Source: Phycisphaerae bacterium
GTDB lineage: Bacteria > Planctomycetota > Phycisphaerae > UBA1845
Assembly (NCBI GenBank): GCA_029260075.1
Contig: JAJDDY010000087.1
Coordinates: forward strand, 124,001-188,000
Length of the DNA: 64,000 bases
Reading direction: 5' to 3'
Both the position numbers and the translations under genes were made by a program. Of this stretch, positions 17,852 to 24,509 are shown piece after piece; positions within the stretch are counted from its first letter, which is position 1, and every line of letters begins with the position of its first letter. The notes below the pieces were generated by a model, which was not told the DNA's origin, searched no databases, and saw nothing but the letters and a program-made list of their open reading frames with translations.

Positions 17852-18979
17852 CTACCATCGTGCGACGAAACCCGCCGACATCCACTTGCTGGACTCGACC
17901 GAAATAATCGACACCAGTTGCCCGGGCTTGACCTCGCCGGAGCGAATCATCTCGTCGAAATGCACCAGAATGGATGCCCCGCCAACATACCCCGTCTTTT
18001 GTGCCCGGAACTTCATGCGCTCAATCGGTACGCCCAATCGTTCGGTAAAGCTCGCGAGGTTGTTCCGATAGAGCTGTGCGTGCGGGATAGACCAGACGAA
18101 ATGATCGATGTCACGCGAGGCAATGCCCACCGAATCGAGCATGCGCAGGGCAGCTTCGAGCAGCAGCGGACTGGCGTCGTTGTTGACGGCCGTGAAGTCT
18201 TGATCGAGATGGTGCGAGCCTCGGTCATACATGTTGGGCACGGGGCTTTCCGGCATGAGAAGATCAGCCACGCCCGCACCCGCCGTCATGCCCGGCTTGC
18301 GCTTGCCGCCGACTGATTCGAGGTAGGTACCGAGAATCTCGCCGCGAACCTCTTCCGCATCGTCGTCGACTGCTTCAAGAAACAGAGCCCCGCTGCCGTC
18401 GGCGAGAATGTACCGAAGGGCGGCCTGCGTCTTGGTCATTTTTTCTTGGTTGTAGTACGTGTTCCGCAGATAAACCGAAGAGTGTTGCGAATATGCTACA
18501 AGGGCGTTGTCGTACCTACCCAGGCGAATGGCGTCGAAGGCGATCTGCACGCACTTGCCCACACCCGAGCAGTTCGAGTGAATCTCCATCTCGGCGCAGG
18601 TTTCGATGCCCAATCGCTCCTGCAAAATGGTCGAGGTCGGAGGCGTCGAGTAGTCGTAATTCGGGCAGCCCAGCAAGAGCAACTGTACATCGCTCGTCTT
18701 TCGACCGGCGTGTTCAATCGCCGCCCGCGCCGCAGGCTCAGCCATGGACGCCACCGTATGCGTCAACTCGTGCGTTTCGGGATCAATGGCCATATGACGG
18801 CACTCGATACCGCCGTCGGCGAGCATCCGAGCGCTCATATTGACCAGAAATTTCTGAACGCGCGGCGGGGCATCGGTCAGGGGACCGATGATGTCGTCAA
18901 GCCGATCGTTAGGGATCGGGTCGTTGGGTAGAAACGAACCCGTACCGGATATGCGAACACGCCGCACGGCCTTGGTCAT
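17852..18979 (-). CDS. 3-oxoacyl-ACP synthase III-like enzyme lacking the canonical Asn
   Basis: A 375-residue thiolase-fold protein of the FabH/KAS III type, slightly longer than FabH. The nucleophile is Cys137 in IHSNCSGVGKC, and the catalytic histidine is probably His300 in SIPHAQLY. Where KAS III and OleA enzymes have Gly-Asn, this protein has KTGYVGGAS, placing Tyr331 at the Asn position. Loss of Asn has been linked in this superfamily to acyl transfer without decarboxylative condensation, so an acyltransferase role is possible. The start ATG overlaps the stop of a 55-codon upstream frame (ATGA), with GAGG seven bases before it. It is grouped with lysA upstream and a methyltransferase and SDR downstream. 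Confidence 0.8.
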   Translation of the reverse strand: MTKAVRRVRISGTGSFLPNDPIPNDRLDDIIGPLTDAPPRVQKFLVNMSARMLADGGIECRHMAIDPETHELTHTVASMAEPAARAAIEHAGRKTSDVQLLLLGCPNYDYSTPPTSTILQERLGIETCAEMEIHSNCSGVGKCVQIAFDAIRLGRYDNALVAYSQHSSVYLRNTYYNQEKMTKTQAALRYILADGSGALFLEAVDDDAEEVRGEILGTYLESVGGKRKPGMTAGAGVADLLMPESPVPNMYDRGSHHLDQDFTAVNNDASPLLLEAALRMLDSVGIASRDIDHFVWSIPHAQLYRNNLASFTERLGVPIERMKFRAQKTGYVGGASILVHFDEMIRSGEVKPGQLVSIISVESSKWMSAGFVARW

Positions 18980-19143
18980 TGCAGATCCTCGTTAGCCTGC
19001 ATCAGTATTATTCGAAACCGGGCGCCGCCGCCGATGCGTACGACGCCCACGAACCACCCATCGTCGCGAATGCACGCTGTCTTGTCAATGACAGCCGGCG
19101 AAACGGCTCGGCAACAGTGAGGTAGTGTAGGGATGGAATTCAC
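18976..19143 (-). CDS. Possible 55-residue protein coupled to the KAS III-like gene
   Basis: A GTG at 19143 opens a 55-codon frame whose TGA overlaps the downstream ATG as ATGA, the arrangement seen in coupled genes. The C-terminal half (CIRDDGWFVGVVRIGGGARF) has alternating hydrophobic residues as in a beta-rich protein. There is no convincing ribosome site and no homologue I recognise, so it could equally be the leader of the KAS III-like gene. It fills most of the 195-bp gap after lysA. Confidence 0.3.
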   Translation of the reverse strand: MNSIPTLPHCCRAVSPAVIDKTACIRDDGWFVGVVRIGGGARFRIILMQANEDLQ

Positions 19144-19174
19144 ACCACGACCCGACCGGCGGCAACATGAAGTC

Positions 19175-20455
19175 CTACACACGCTCCGGCGCGACCAAGT
19201 CGTCATAGGTCTCGCGGCGACGAATGAGCCTCGCACGGTTGCCCGCAACCAGCACCTCCGCCGCACGCAACCGGGAATTGTATTGGCTGCTCATCACGAA
19301 CCCGTAGGCTCCGGTGGAAAACAGACTGATCAAGTCCCCCCGTTCCACCGGCGGAAGCCAGCGGTCCTTCGCCAGAAAATCACCGCTCTCGCACACCGGC
19401 CCGACGATATCGACGCGCCCGGTCCCATCGAGCTTGAGGTCGCCGCTTCGCCTTGGCGGGACCAACCGCCCGGCCGGCGCCACGGGCCAGGCGAAATGGA
19501 AGGCGCCATACAAAGCCGGTCGCAGCAAATCCGTGATGGCTGCGTCGACGATAAGGAACCGCCGATCACCGGACGCCTTGCTGTACAGCACGCGGGTCAA
19601 TAAGACGCCCGCATTGGCGCAAGTACTGCGTCCGGGTTCCAACATCACGTCCAACGATCGCCCCTTCAAGAGCGGAACAATCCGCTCGGCGTACACCGAC
19701 GCCGCCGGGGCCTCACTTCCGTCGTAATGGGCGCCGAACCCACCTCCAATGTTGATCGCGCTGACCACATGCCCGAGTCGCGACAATTCGTCGATCAACG
19801 CCAGCGTTTTCGTAATGGCTTCAACGTACGGTTCGACCGTGTTGACCGGCGACCCGATGTGCAAGTGAATGCCGCTAAGATCCAGGCCGGGGCGACGGTC
19901 GAAGTCGCAAAAGACCTTCCGGGCTCGGTCGAGGTCCACGCCGAATTTCGTCTCGCGCTTGCCCGTCGTGGTGTAGACGTGCGTCTTGGGATCGACATTC
20001 GGGTTGACCCGCAACGCCGCACGGGCCGTCACGCCGCGTGACTCCGCGATCGAACCGAGGTTCACGAGCTCGGCTTCCGACTCGACGTTGAACCATCCGA
20101 TGCCCACGTCGAGTGCGTAGGCGATCTCCGTATCCGTCTTGCCCACGCCTGCAAATACGATGGACGAAGGCGCCGCGCCGATTTCCAGCACGCGGCGCAG
20201 CTCGCCGCCACTGACCACGTCGAACGAAGCCCCACAGTCCTTCAACAACCGAAGAATCGCCAGGTTATGGCAACTCTTGACGGAAAAGCAGATGGTCGCA
20301 TCGAGCGGAGCCGTAGCCGCCTGCAAGCGTCGGTAGTGTTCGCGAAGCGTGCCGGAGGAGTACACGTAAAGCGGCGTTTGGAACTCCTCGGCAAGAGCAC
20401 CGGCTTCGACGTCTTCGCAGCAAAGGACACCATCTCGATACGTGAAATGATCCAT
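19175..20455 (-). CDS. lysA: Diaminopimelate decarboxylase
   Basis: A 426-residue fold-III PLP enzyme that decarboxylates meso-diaminopimelate to L-lysine, the last step of lysine synthesis. The PLP lysine is Lys60 in CFSVKSCHNLAIL; further signatures are HIGSPV, INIGGGFG, MLEPGRS, GPVCESGDFLA and GAYGFVMSSQYNSR near the C-terminus, all in family order. The ATG at 20455 is preferred over a TTG two codons upstream. Length is normal for LysA. Its position ahead of a KAS III-like gene is unusual for lysA, which normally sits with dap genes; co-transcription is possible because the gap is short. The family also includes related amino-acid decarboxylases, but the CESGD motif favours LysA. Confidence 0.93.
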   Translation of the reverse strand: MDHFTYRDGVLCCEDVEAGALAEEFQTPLYVYSSGTLREHYRRLQAATAPLDATICFSVKSCHNLAILRLLKDCGASFDVVSGGELRRVLEIGAAPSSIVFAGVGKTDTEIAYALDVGIGWFNVESEAELVNLGSIAESRGVTARAALRVNPNVDPKTHVYTTTGKRETKFGVDLDRARKVFCDFDRRPGLDLSGIHLHIGSPVNTVEPYVEAITKTLALIDELSRLGHVVSAINIGGGFGAHYDGSEAPAASVYAERIVPLLKGRSLDVMLEPGRSTCANAGVLLTRVLYSKASGDRRFLIVDAAITDLLRPALYGAFHFAWPVAPAGRLVPPRRSGDLKLDGTGRVDIVGPVCESGDFLAKDRWLPPVERGDLISLFSTGAYGFVMSSQYNSRLRAAEVLVAGNRARLIRRRETYDDLVAPERV

Positions 20456-20679
20456 CGACAAGAATCCGCCCTATCCACGACAACCACTCCACAGGAAGCA
20501 GTACGCCATAGAGTTCCGTTTCCGAACCGGGACGATATACTACCCGCGCTCAGGGAGTAACGCGACGAAGACGCTACGTGCGTCGACCAAGACCGATGCG
20601 CTGGTGTATGTTCCTGATCAACTGAACATGCCGATTCTTTGTTGGCGGGCTGCTATGTGGAGGCGCTACTGGTGTTACA

Positions 20680-20822
20680 ACGCTTGCGAGAAGATGCGTT
20701 AGGGCGTTTGCAATGAACCGAGCCGCGACCGTAAGGAAGCGGTCTGACCTTCCCGCCGAAAACCGCTCCCTTACGGTCGCGGCTCGGTTCGACGAAACCT
20801 TTTTCGGACACCCTCTTGGATA
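20680..20822 (+). repeat. R2 dispersed palindromic repeat, short form
   Basis: The core at 20716-20789 has arms AACCGAGCCGCGACCGTAAG and its complement ending CGGTCGCGGCTCGGTT. The left flank GCGAGAAGATGCGTTAG is shared with copies at 47675 and 56236. It lies just upstream of rnhA and occupies much of the 380-bp gap after the lysA start; nothing else was seen there. Confidence 0.85.
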
Positions 20823-20835
20823 GCAGGCGAAGAAC

Positions 20836-21309
20836 TTGAACGATACACCCGAAATCATCATCTACACCGACGGCGCGTGCAGCGGCAACCCCGGACCGGG
20901 CGGGTGGGCGGCCATCCTCAAACATCCCGCCACCGGTACCGTGAAAGAAGTATCCGGTGGCGAACCCGACACCACCAACAACCGCATGGAACTCATGGCC
21001 GCCATCGAAGGACTGCGCGCCGTCGACAACGACAAACGCCACAGCGTCCGATTGGTTAGCGACAGCGAATACGTTATCAGGGGGCTGACGCAGTGGATCA
21101 AAAATTGGATGGCCAACAACTGGCGCCGAGGCAAGAAAGCCGGCGCGCCGCCGGTTAAGAACGCCGATCTGTGGCGAACTCTAAGTGAACTCGCGTCCGC
21201 TCACGACATGACCTACGAGCACGTCCGCGGACACAGCGGTCACCCGGAAAACGAACGGTGCGACGAACTCGCCGTCGCCGCCATCGAAACCGTACGCGCC
21301 AGACGATAG
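20836..21309 (+). CDS. rnhA: Ribonuclease HI
   Basis: A 157-residue enzyme that cleaves the RNA strand of RNA-DNA hybrids in the cytoplasm, needed for R-loop and primer removal. The catalytic carboxylates are visible: Asp12 in YTDGACSGNPGPGGW, Glu52 in NNRMELMAAIEGL, Asp76 in VSDSEYV and Asp143 in RCDELA, with the HVRGHSGH loop before the last one. A basic handle region (WRRGKKAG) is present, as in Escherichia coli RNase HI. An in-frame stop lies five codons upstream and no ATG or GTG intervenes, so the start must be the TTG at 20836, which may keep expression low. It stands alone. Confidence 0.96.
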   Translation: MNDTPEIIIYTDGACSGNPGPGGWAAILKHPATGTVKEVSGGEPDTTNNRMELMAAIEGLRAVDNDKRHSVRLVSDSEYVIRGLTQWIKNWMANNWRRGKKAGAPPVKNADLWRTLSELASAHDMTYEHVRGHSGHPENERCDELAVAAIETVRARR

Positions 21310-21377
21310 CACGCCGTCAGCACGAAGGTGCGAGATAGGAATCACGCACCAGCCAAGCTTACACGGTGCGAGAAGAG

Positions 21378-21525
21378 GTGCTGTGCCGTCAATCCCTTCT
21401 CGGCACCTCGTGCTGTGCCGTGAATCCCTTCTCGGCACCTCATGAAGAGTCGTGCTGTGCCGTGAATCCCTTCTCGGCACCTCATGAAGAGTCGTGCTGC
21501 GCCGTGAATCCCTTCTCGGCACGTC
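21378..21525. repeat. 42-bp tandem repeat array
   Basis: Two full 42-base units (21410-21451 and 21452-21493) are identical or nearly so, flanked by two shortened 32-base units (21378-21409 and 21494-21525). Each unit contains GTGCCG and CGGCAC around a 12-base loop, so each can fold into a small hairpin. The array lies downstream of rnhA and downstream of the minus-strand gene at 21612, i.e. between convergent genes. No open frame spans it convincingly. Confidence 0.85.
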
Positions 21526-21611
21526 GTGAAACGATGCGAGAAGAGATGCACGTACCAGCCAAGAATCCCGCGCCGGAGAAGGCGCAGCAAGCACCACGAT
21601 TCCGCTCGCAG

Positions 21612-21884
21612 TTACGTCTGCGGAACGATCTCATAAAGCCCTTGGCCCGAGTATTTGAGCCGACCGCGCGCCACCAACTCGTCCCACACGGCTTTGGGAT
21701 ATTGATTCGGCGGCATGATGGCCACGATGCTCGACGCGCGACCGCTGGACATAGGGCCATGTCCGAGGCTCGACTCGTCGTCAAGCCGCGCAAGCTTGAT
21801 ACGCTTCTTGAACGCTTTCATCGCCCTGCGAAGCTCATCCGCAGAAGGCCCATCGGTCGGCGTCGGCGGGTCGGAATCTGGCAT
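21612..21884 (-). CDS. Small conserved-looking protein of unknown function
   Basis: A 90-residue soluble protein with a Pro/Asp-rich N-terminus, then a basic helix (ADELRRAMKAFKKRIKLAR), a Ser/Gly-rich middle and a compact end (YPKAVWDELVARGRLKYSGQ). The end resembles a winged-helix wing or a small regulatory fold, but no family is recognised. The ATG at 21884 has AGGAG eight bases upstream, so the gene is probably real. It is alone, with the tandem array just beyond its stop. Function cannot be assigned. Confidence 0.65.
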   Translation of the reverse strand: MPDSDPPTPTDGPSADELRRAMKAFKKRIKLARLDDESSLGHGPMSSGRASSIVAIMPPNQYPKAVWDELVARGRLKYSGQGLYEIVPQT

Positions 21885-22140
21885 CGTTCGTTACTCCTTC
21901 AAATGAATCATGTTGGCTCAGCAAGGATACCGTACCGACACGGCACCGAAACCGCCTGTCGAACACAGTGTAGCAGGTTCTGACACGAAACACGCGAGGG
22001 CACAGACTGCCACCGCGAGCATCGGGCGGCGATTTCGGCGGCGGCCTCGACGCCGAAACGGGGAGAGGGACAGGCCTGGTCCACCCGCCCGACCAACGGC
22101 CGTCGGCGCAGGAGCCCAGGAATCCCCCCCCGTAACGCCA
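21885..22140. other. Gene-free stretch upstream of an R2 repeat
   Basis: This segment, and the part from 22263 to 22602, carries no convincing gene. Frames in it are Arg/Pro-rich non-coding translations. An AT-rich run near 22395-22410 (TATATATAT) and the following 200 bp could hold the promoter of the secreted protein starting at 22603. Confidence 0.4.
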
Positions 22141-22262
22141 AGTGCTTCGTCACGACTCAAATGACGGGTTGGTCCGATCCGAGCCGCGACCGTGAGGGAG
22201 TGTTTTCGAGCTGTCGCCACCGGCTTTCGAACGTCCGCTTCCTAACGGAATCGGCTCGGTCA
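22141..22262 (-). repeat. R2 dispersed palindromic repeat, long form
   Basis: The core from about 22177 to 22262 begins GATCCGAGCCGCGACCGTGA. The right arm has diverged (GGAATCGGCTCGG instead of GGTCGCGGCTCGG), so pairing is weakened. The left flank CGTCACGACTCAAATGACGGG is shared with the copy at 7819. Confidence 0.8.
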
Positions 22263-22602
22263 ACCCTTCAATCGAGGTGTAACAGAGCACCAGAAACATC
22301 CCCTGTCCGCCCGCACGAGCCGTTACCAACACGTTTCCCGATCCACCGAGCAAGAAAAAAGGACGAAAGACGGCCATTCCGCGGGCTGATTGACGCGATA
22401 TATATATTGCGTCTGTCTTGCTTTCTGGGTACCCTAGAGGCATCGTTTCGTTGCACACGGCATGACCTATCGTGTGTGTTCTGGGGGTGGCGGAAGCCAC
22501 GGGCTTTCTTCGCGATATCTATGCTACGATAAGATTTCTTGGCTAAGCGCGCCGGGGCGATTCGACACATATGGGGAACCGTTTTTGAAAGGAACTGATG
22601 TG

Positions 22603-23550
22603 ATGCGTGGATCCAAAGCAATACTGGCAATAGTGACTCTCGCATTTGGCCTTGCTCCCGCTGCAACGGCCGATGCTCAATCCAAGGCGCCACGCTTGGG
22701 CGCCCGAACGCCCTCGATGCGGCTGGCCACGACCAAGGCGACGGCCGGATTCTCCGCCATGCCGCAACGAGGCGGTGGCACCATTTTCGTAGCATCCAAA
22801 GCCACACTTGCCCCCAACGATGTCGTGCGCGGCGAGACCCTCTCGCTCCGCGACGGTCAAGACGTCGAGCTAACGCTCACGGAAACGGCTGCCAACCGAA
22901 TCGCAACCGCGATGCAGCAGCAAGGAGCGAGTCGACTCGTAGTAGTGCAGCAGGGTCAGGCGGTCTCGGTGGGCACGATCACGATGAGCGACTCCGATAC
23001 GCGAATGATCGTTTCCGGCCTTACTCCGACGGCTGCGAGTCGCTTGGTACGACTAACTCGTAGCAACGCACCGGTGAACATTGGAACAAGGATGTCGCTG
23101 TCGACAACGCAGACTGCCGTAGCCCCGGGAGAACTCGTCACGGTCGAGGTCATGCTCTCCAGCGCATCCGACGTTCGCACGTATCAAGCCACCGTATTCG
23201 CCGAAGGCGGGGACAGCGGCTCACTTATGCTGGAAGACGTCAAGGTCCAGACGCAGCGACCCGACTATGTGTTCCTCGGCGAGCAGAAGCTCGAAGCAGC
23301 CGACAAGCGTGGCGGACGGATCGGCGCGGTGCTCTTCGACGGCGGAGTCGATGTGACCGAAGGCAACCTCGGGACGTTCTATTTTCGAGCATCGACAGAC
23401 GCAGCGGGTACGTTTTCAATTGTAATCCGTAACGACAACAACGCCTCGATCCTCATGAACTCGAAGAACGAGCCGGTCGACTACGCCGTTGCAGGCCCGG
23501 TACGCGTAATTGTCGCAGCCACACGCGAAGCGACACCAGTCGGCCGATAG
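22603..23550 (+). CDS. Secreted protein with cohesin-like domain
   Basis: A 315-residue exported protein. Residues 1-25 form a signal peptide (basic start, hydrophobic core ILAIVTLAFGLAPAA, cleavage near ATADAQ). Residues about 165-305 look like a cohesin/carbohydrate-binding beta-sandwich: SLSTTQTAVAPGELVTVEV opens it, and GNLGTFYFRASTDAAGTF is the typical penultimate strand. Between lies a Thr/Ala-rich region. Such domains mediate protein-protein contact outside the cell, often with dockerins. The ATG at 22603 has AAAGGA nine bases upstream, and earlier in-frame starts lack this. A good terminator lies about 150 bases downstream. Monocistronic; partner unknown. Confidence 0.7.
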   Translation: MRGSKAILAIVTLAFGLAPAATADAQSKAPRLGARTPSMRLATTKATAGFSAMPQRGGGTIFVASKATLAPNDVVRGETLSLRDGQDVELTLTETAANRIATAMQQQGASRLVVVQQGQAVSVGTITMSDSDTRMIVSGLTPTAASRLVRLTRSNAPVNIGTRMSLSTTQTAVAPGELVTVEVMLSSASDVRTYQATVFAEGGDSGSLMLEDVKVQTQRPDYVFLGEQKLEAADKRGGRIGAVLFDGGVDVTEGNLGTFYFRASTDAAGTFSIVIRNDNNASILMNSKNEPVDYAVAGPVRVIVAATREATPVGR

Positions 23551-23565
23551 CACGAGAAATCTCTC

Positions 23566-23682
23566 GCCGAGCCGCGCCCGTGAGCAAGCGATCCGGTCTC
23601 GCGGGTGAGAACCGCTTCCTCACGGGCGCGGCTCGGTTTATCGCGAGCCCTCTGATACATCTTCTCACGCACGTTCTACGGT
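23566..23682 (-). repeat. R2 dispersed palindromic repeat, short form
   Basis: The core at 23566-23639 has GAGCCGCGCCCGTGAG arms closing with CTCACGGGCGCGGCTCGG; the central base changes (GACC to GCCC) are compensated on the other arm. The right flank TGATACATCTTCTCACGCACG is the inverse of the left flank at 47675. Confidence 0.85.
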
Positions 23683-23704
23683 AAGGCGAGTAAGACACCA
23701 TGAA

Positions 23705-23734
23705 GGTCGCCGGTAACCTCGGCGATCTTTTTTT
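23705..23734 (+). terminator. Rho-independent terminator
   Basis: GGTCGCCG (23705-23712) pairs with CGGCGATC (23720-23727, one G-T pair) around a seven-base loop and is followed by seven T residues. It should end transcripts from the secreted cohesin-like gene. Confidence 0.8.
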
Positions 23735-23752
23735 CTGGCCTGGTTTGAACGG

Positions 23753-23835
23753 CGGGTCGCGTCCCCATCAAGAGACGGAAACCGGCCATGCTCGACCGGC
23801 TGGAAGCCGATGCCACACTTGCTTATCAGGCTATG
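23753..23835 (-). repeat. R1 repeat, truncated copy
   Basis: Inverted orientation: GACCGGCTGGAAGCCGATGCCACACTTG is the reverse of the R1 hairpin end; the distal half is shortened (CCCCATCAAGAGACGGAAA remains). Confidence 0.75.
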
Positions 23836-23858
23836 GGCCAACTCCTAAACCAACGCGG

Positions 23859-24167
23859 CTAGTGCTGCGTCACACGTCCTCTTGTGGGTTTTAGGATTGG
23901 CTCGTCGGTTCGTGCGGCATCAGAGCCACGGGCGCCAGCCCGCGGACTAGGCTCTGTCTGAAAACTCCGGAGTAACGGTTCGCGACACCGCCGGTGGCCC
24001 GGAAATCCCGAGAAAAACCAGTCGCTCAATAACGACGGACACGCTCAAAACGGGTTTTCAGACAGAGCCTGGTCCCACCGCTAGCGCGGTGGGCTCTGAC
24101 CCGCACGCCTAGTTCCGGTCGTGCGGACTGCGACAACCCAAAGATTAAGGGTGTGACGCTGCACTAG
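23859..24167 (-). repeat. R3 dispersed repeat interrupted by a small inverted-repeat element
   Basis: Terminal repeats CTAGTGCTGCGTCACAC (23859) and its complement GTGTGACGCTGCACTAG (ending 24167) differ at one position. The interior matches the uninterrupted copy at 48627-48812 in reverse, except for a 122-bp insertion at 23949-24070. Removing the insertion restores the expected R3 length of about 187 bp. Confidence 0.85.
23949..24070. mobile_element. MITE-like element nested in R3
   Basis: A 122-bp unit bounded by AGGCTCTGTCTGAAAAC and its exact complement GTTTTCAGACAGAGCCT, a 17-bp perfect terminal inverted repeat. It splits an R3 element at the word that reads GACTGG in the intact copy. 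The flanks CTAG (left) and CTGG (right) could be a slightly decayed 4-bp target duplication. There is no coding capacity, so a transposase would have to act in trans. The ends resemble those of IS5-type elements, but this is only an impression. Confidence 0.75.
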
Positions 24168-24509
24168 GCTGGCGGCGGGTTCGATCGCAGCGACGCCATC
24201 ACCCTGTCGAACCGCCCCGGCAATGCTGTCAGGAGGGCTCCAATCGCACGTCAGTACTGAGAAACCGGTCTGGTTTAGGATACGGCTCAAGTTTTTCAAT
24301 GCTAATATCCGAATAGGTTCAACTCGGAGATCGAACTGCGGGGAGGTGCTCAAGCAACGTCGTAATCGCTTGACCGCGGCTCCCGCAGCGGGTTGGCGAT
24401 GGAATGTGCACCCGGGTCTCTCGAGTCGACCGATCGAGGCCAAGCAGGAGGCGGCACCTCGACCCGGTATGATCCCTCGCGCCTCCTACGCTCAGTAGAG
24501 GCTTCTCAC

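Noticed and set aside
16125-20455. Complete oleABCD hydrocarbon cluster
   Set aside because: An OleA-like fold and an OleD-like SDR are present, but no OleB hydrolase or OleC ligase, and the KAS III-like active site lacks Asn.
21378-21525. CRISPR suspected from direct repeats
   Set aside because: Units are contiguous with no variable spacers and no cas genes nearby.
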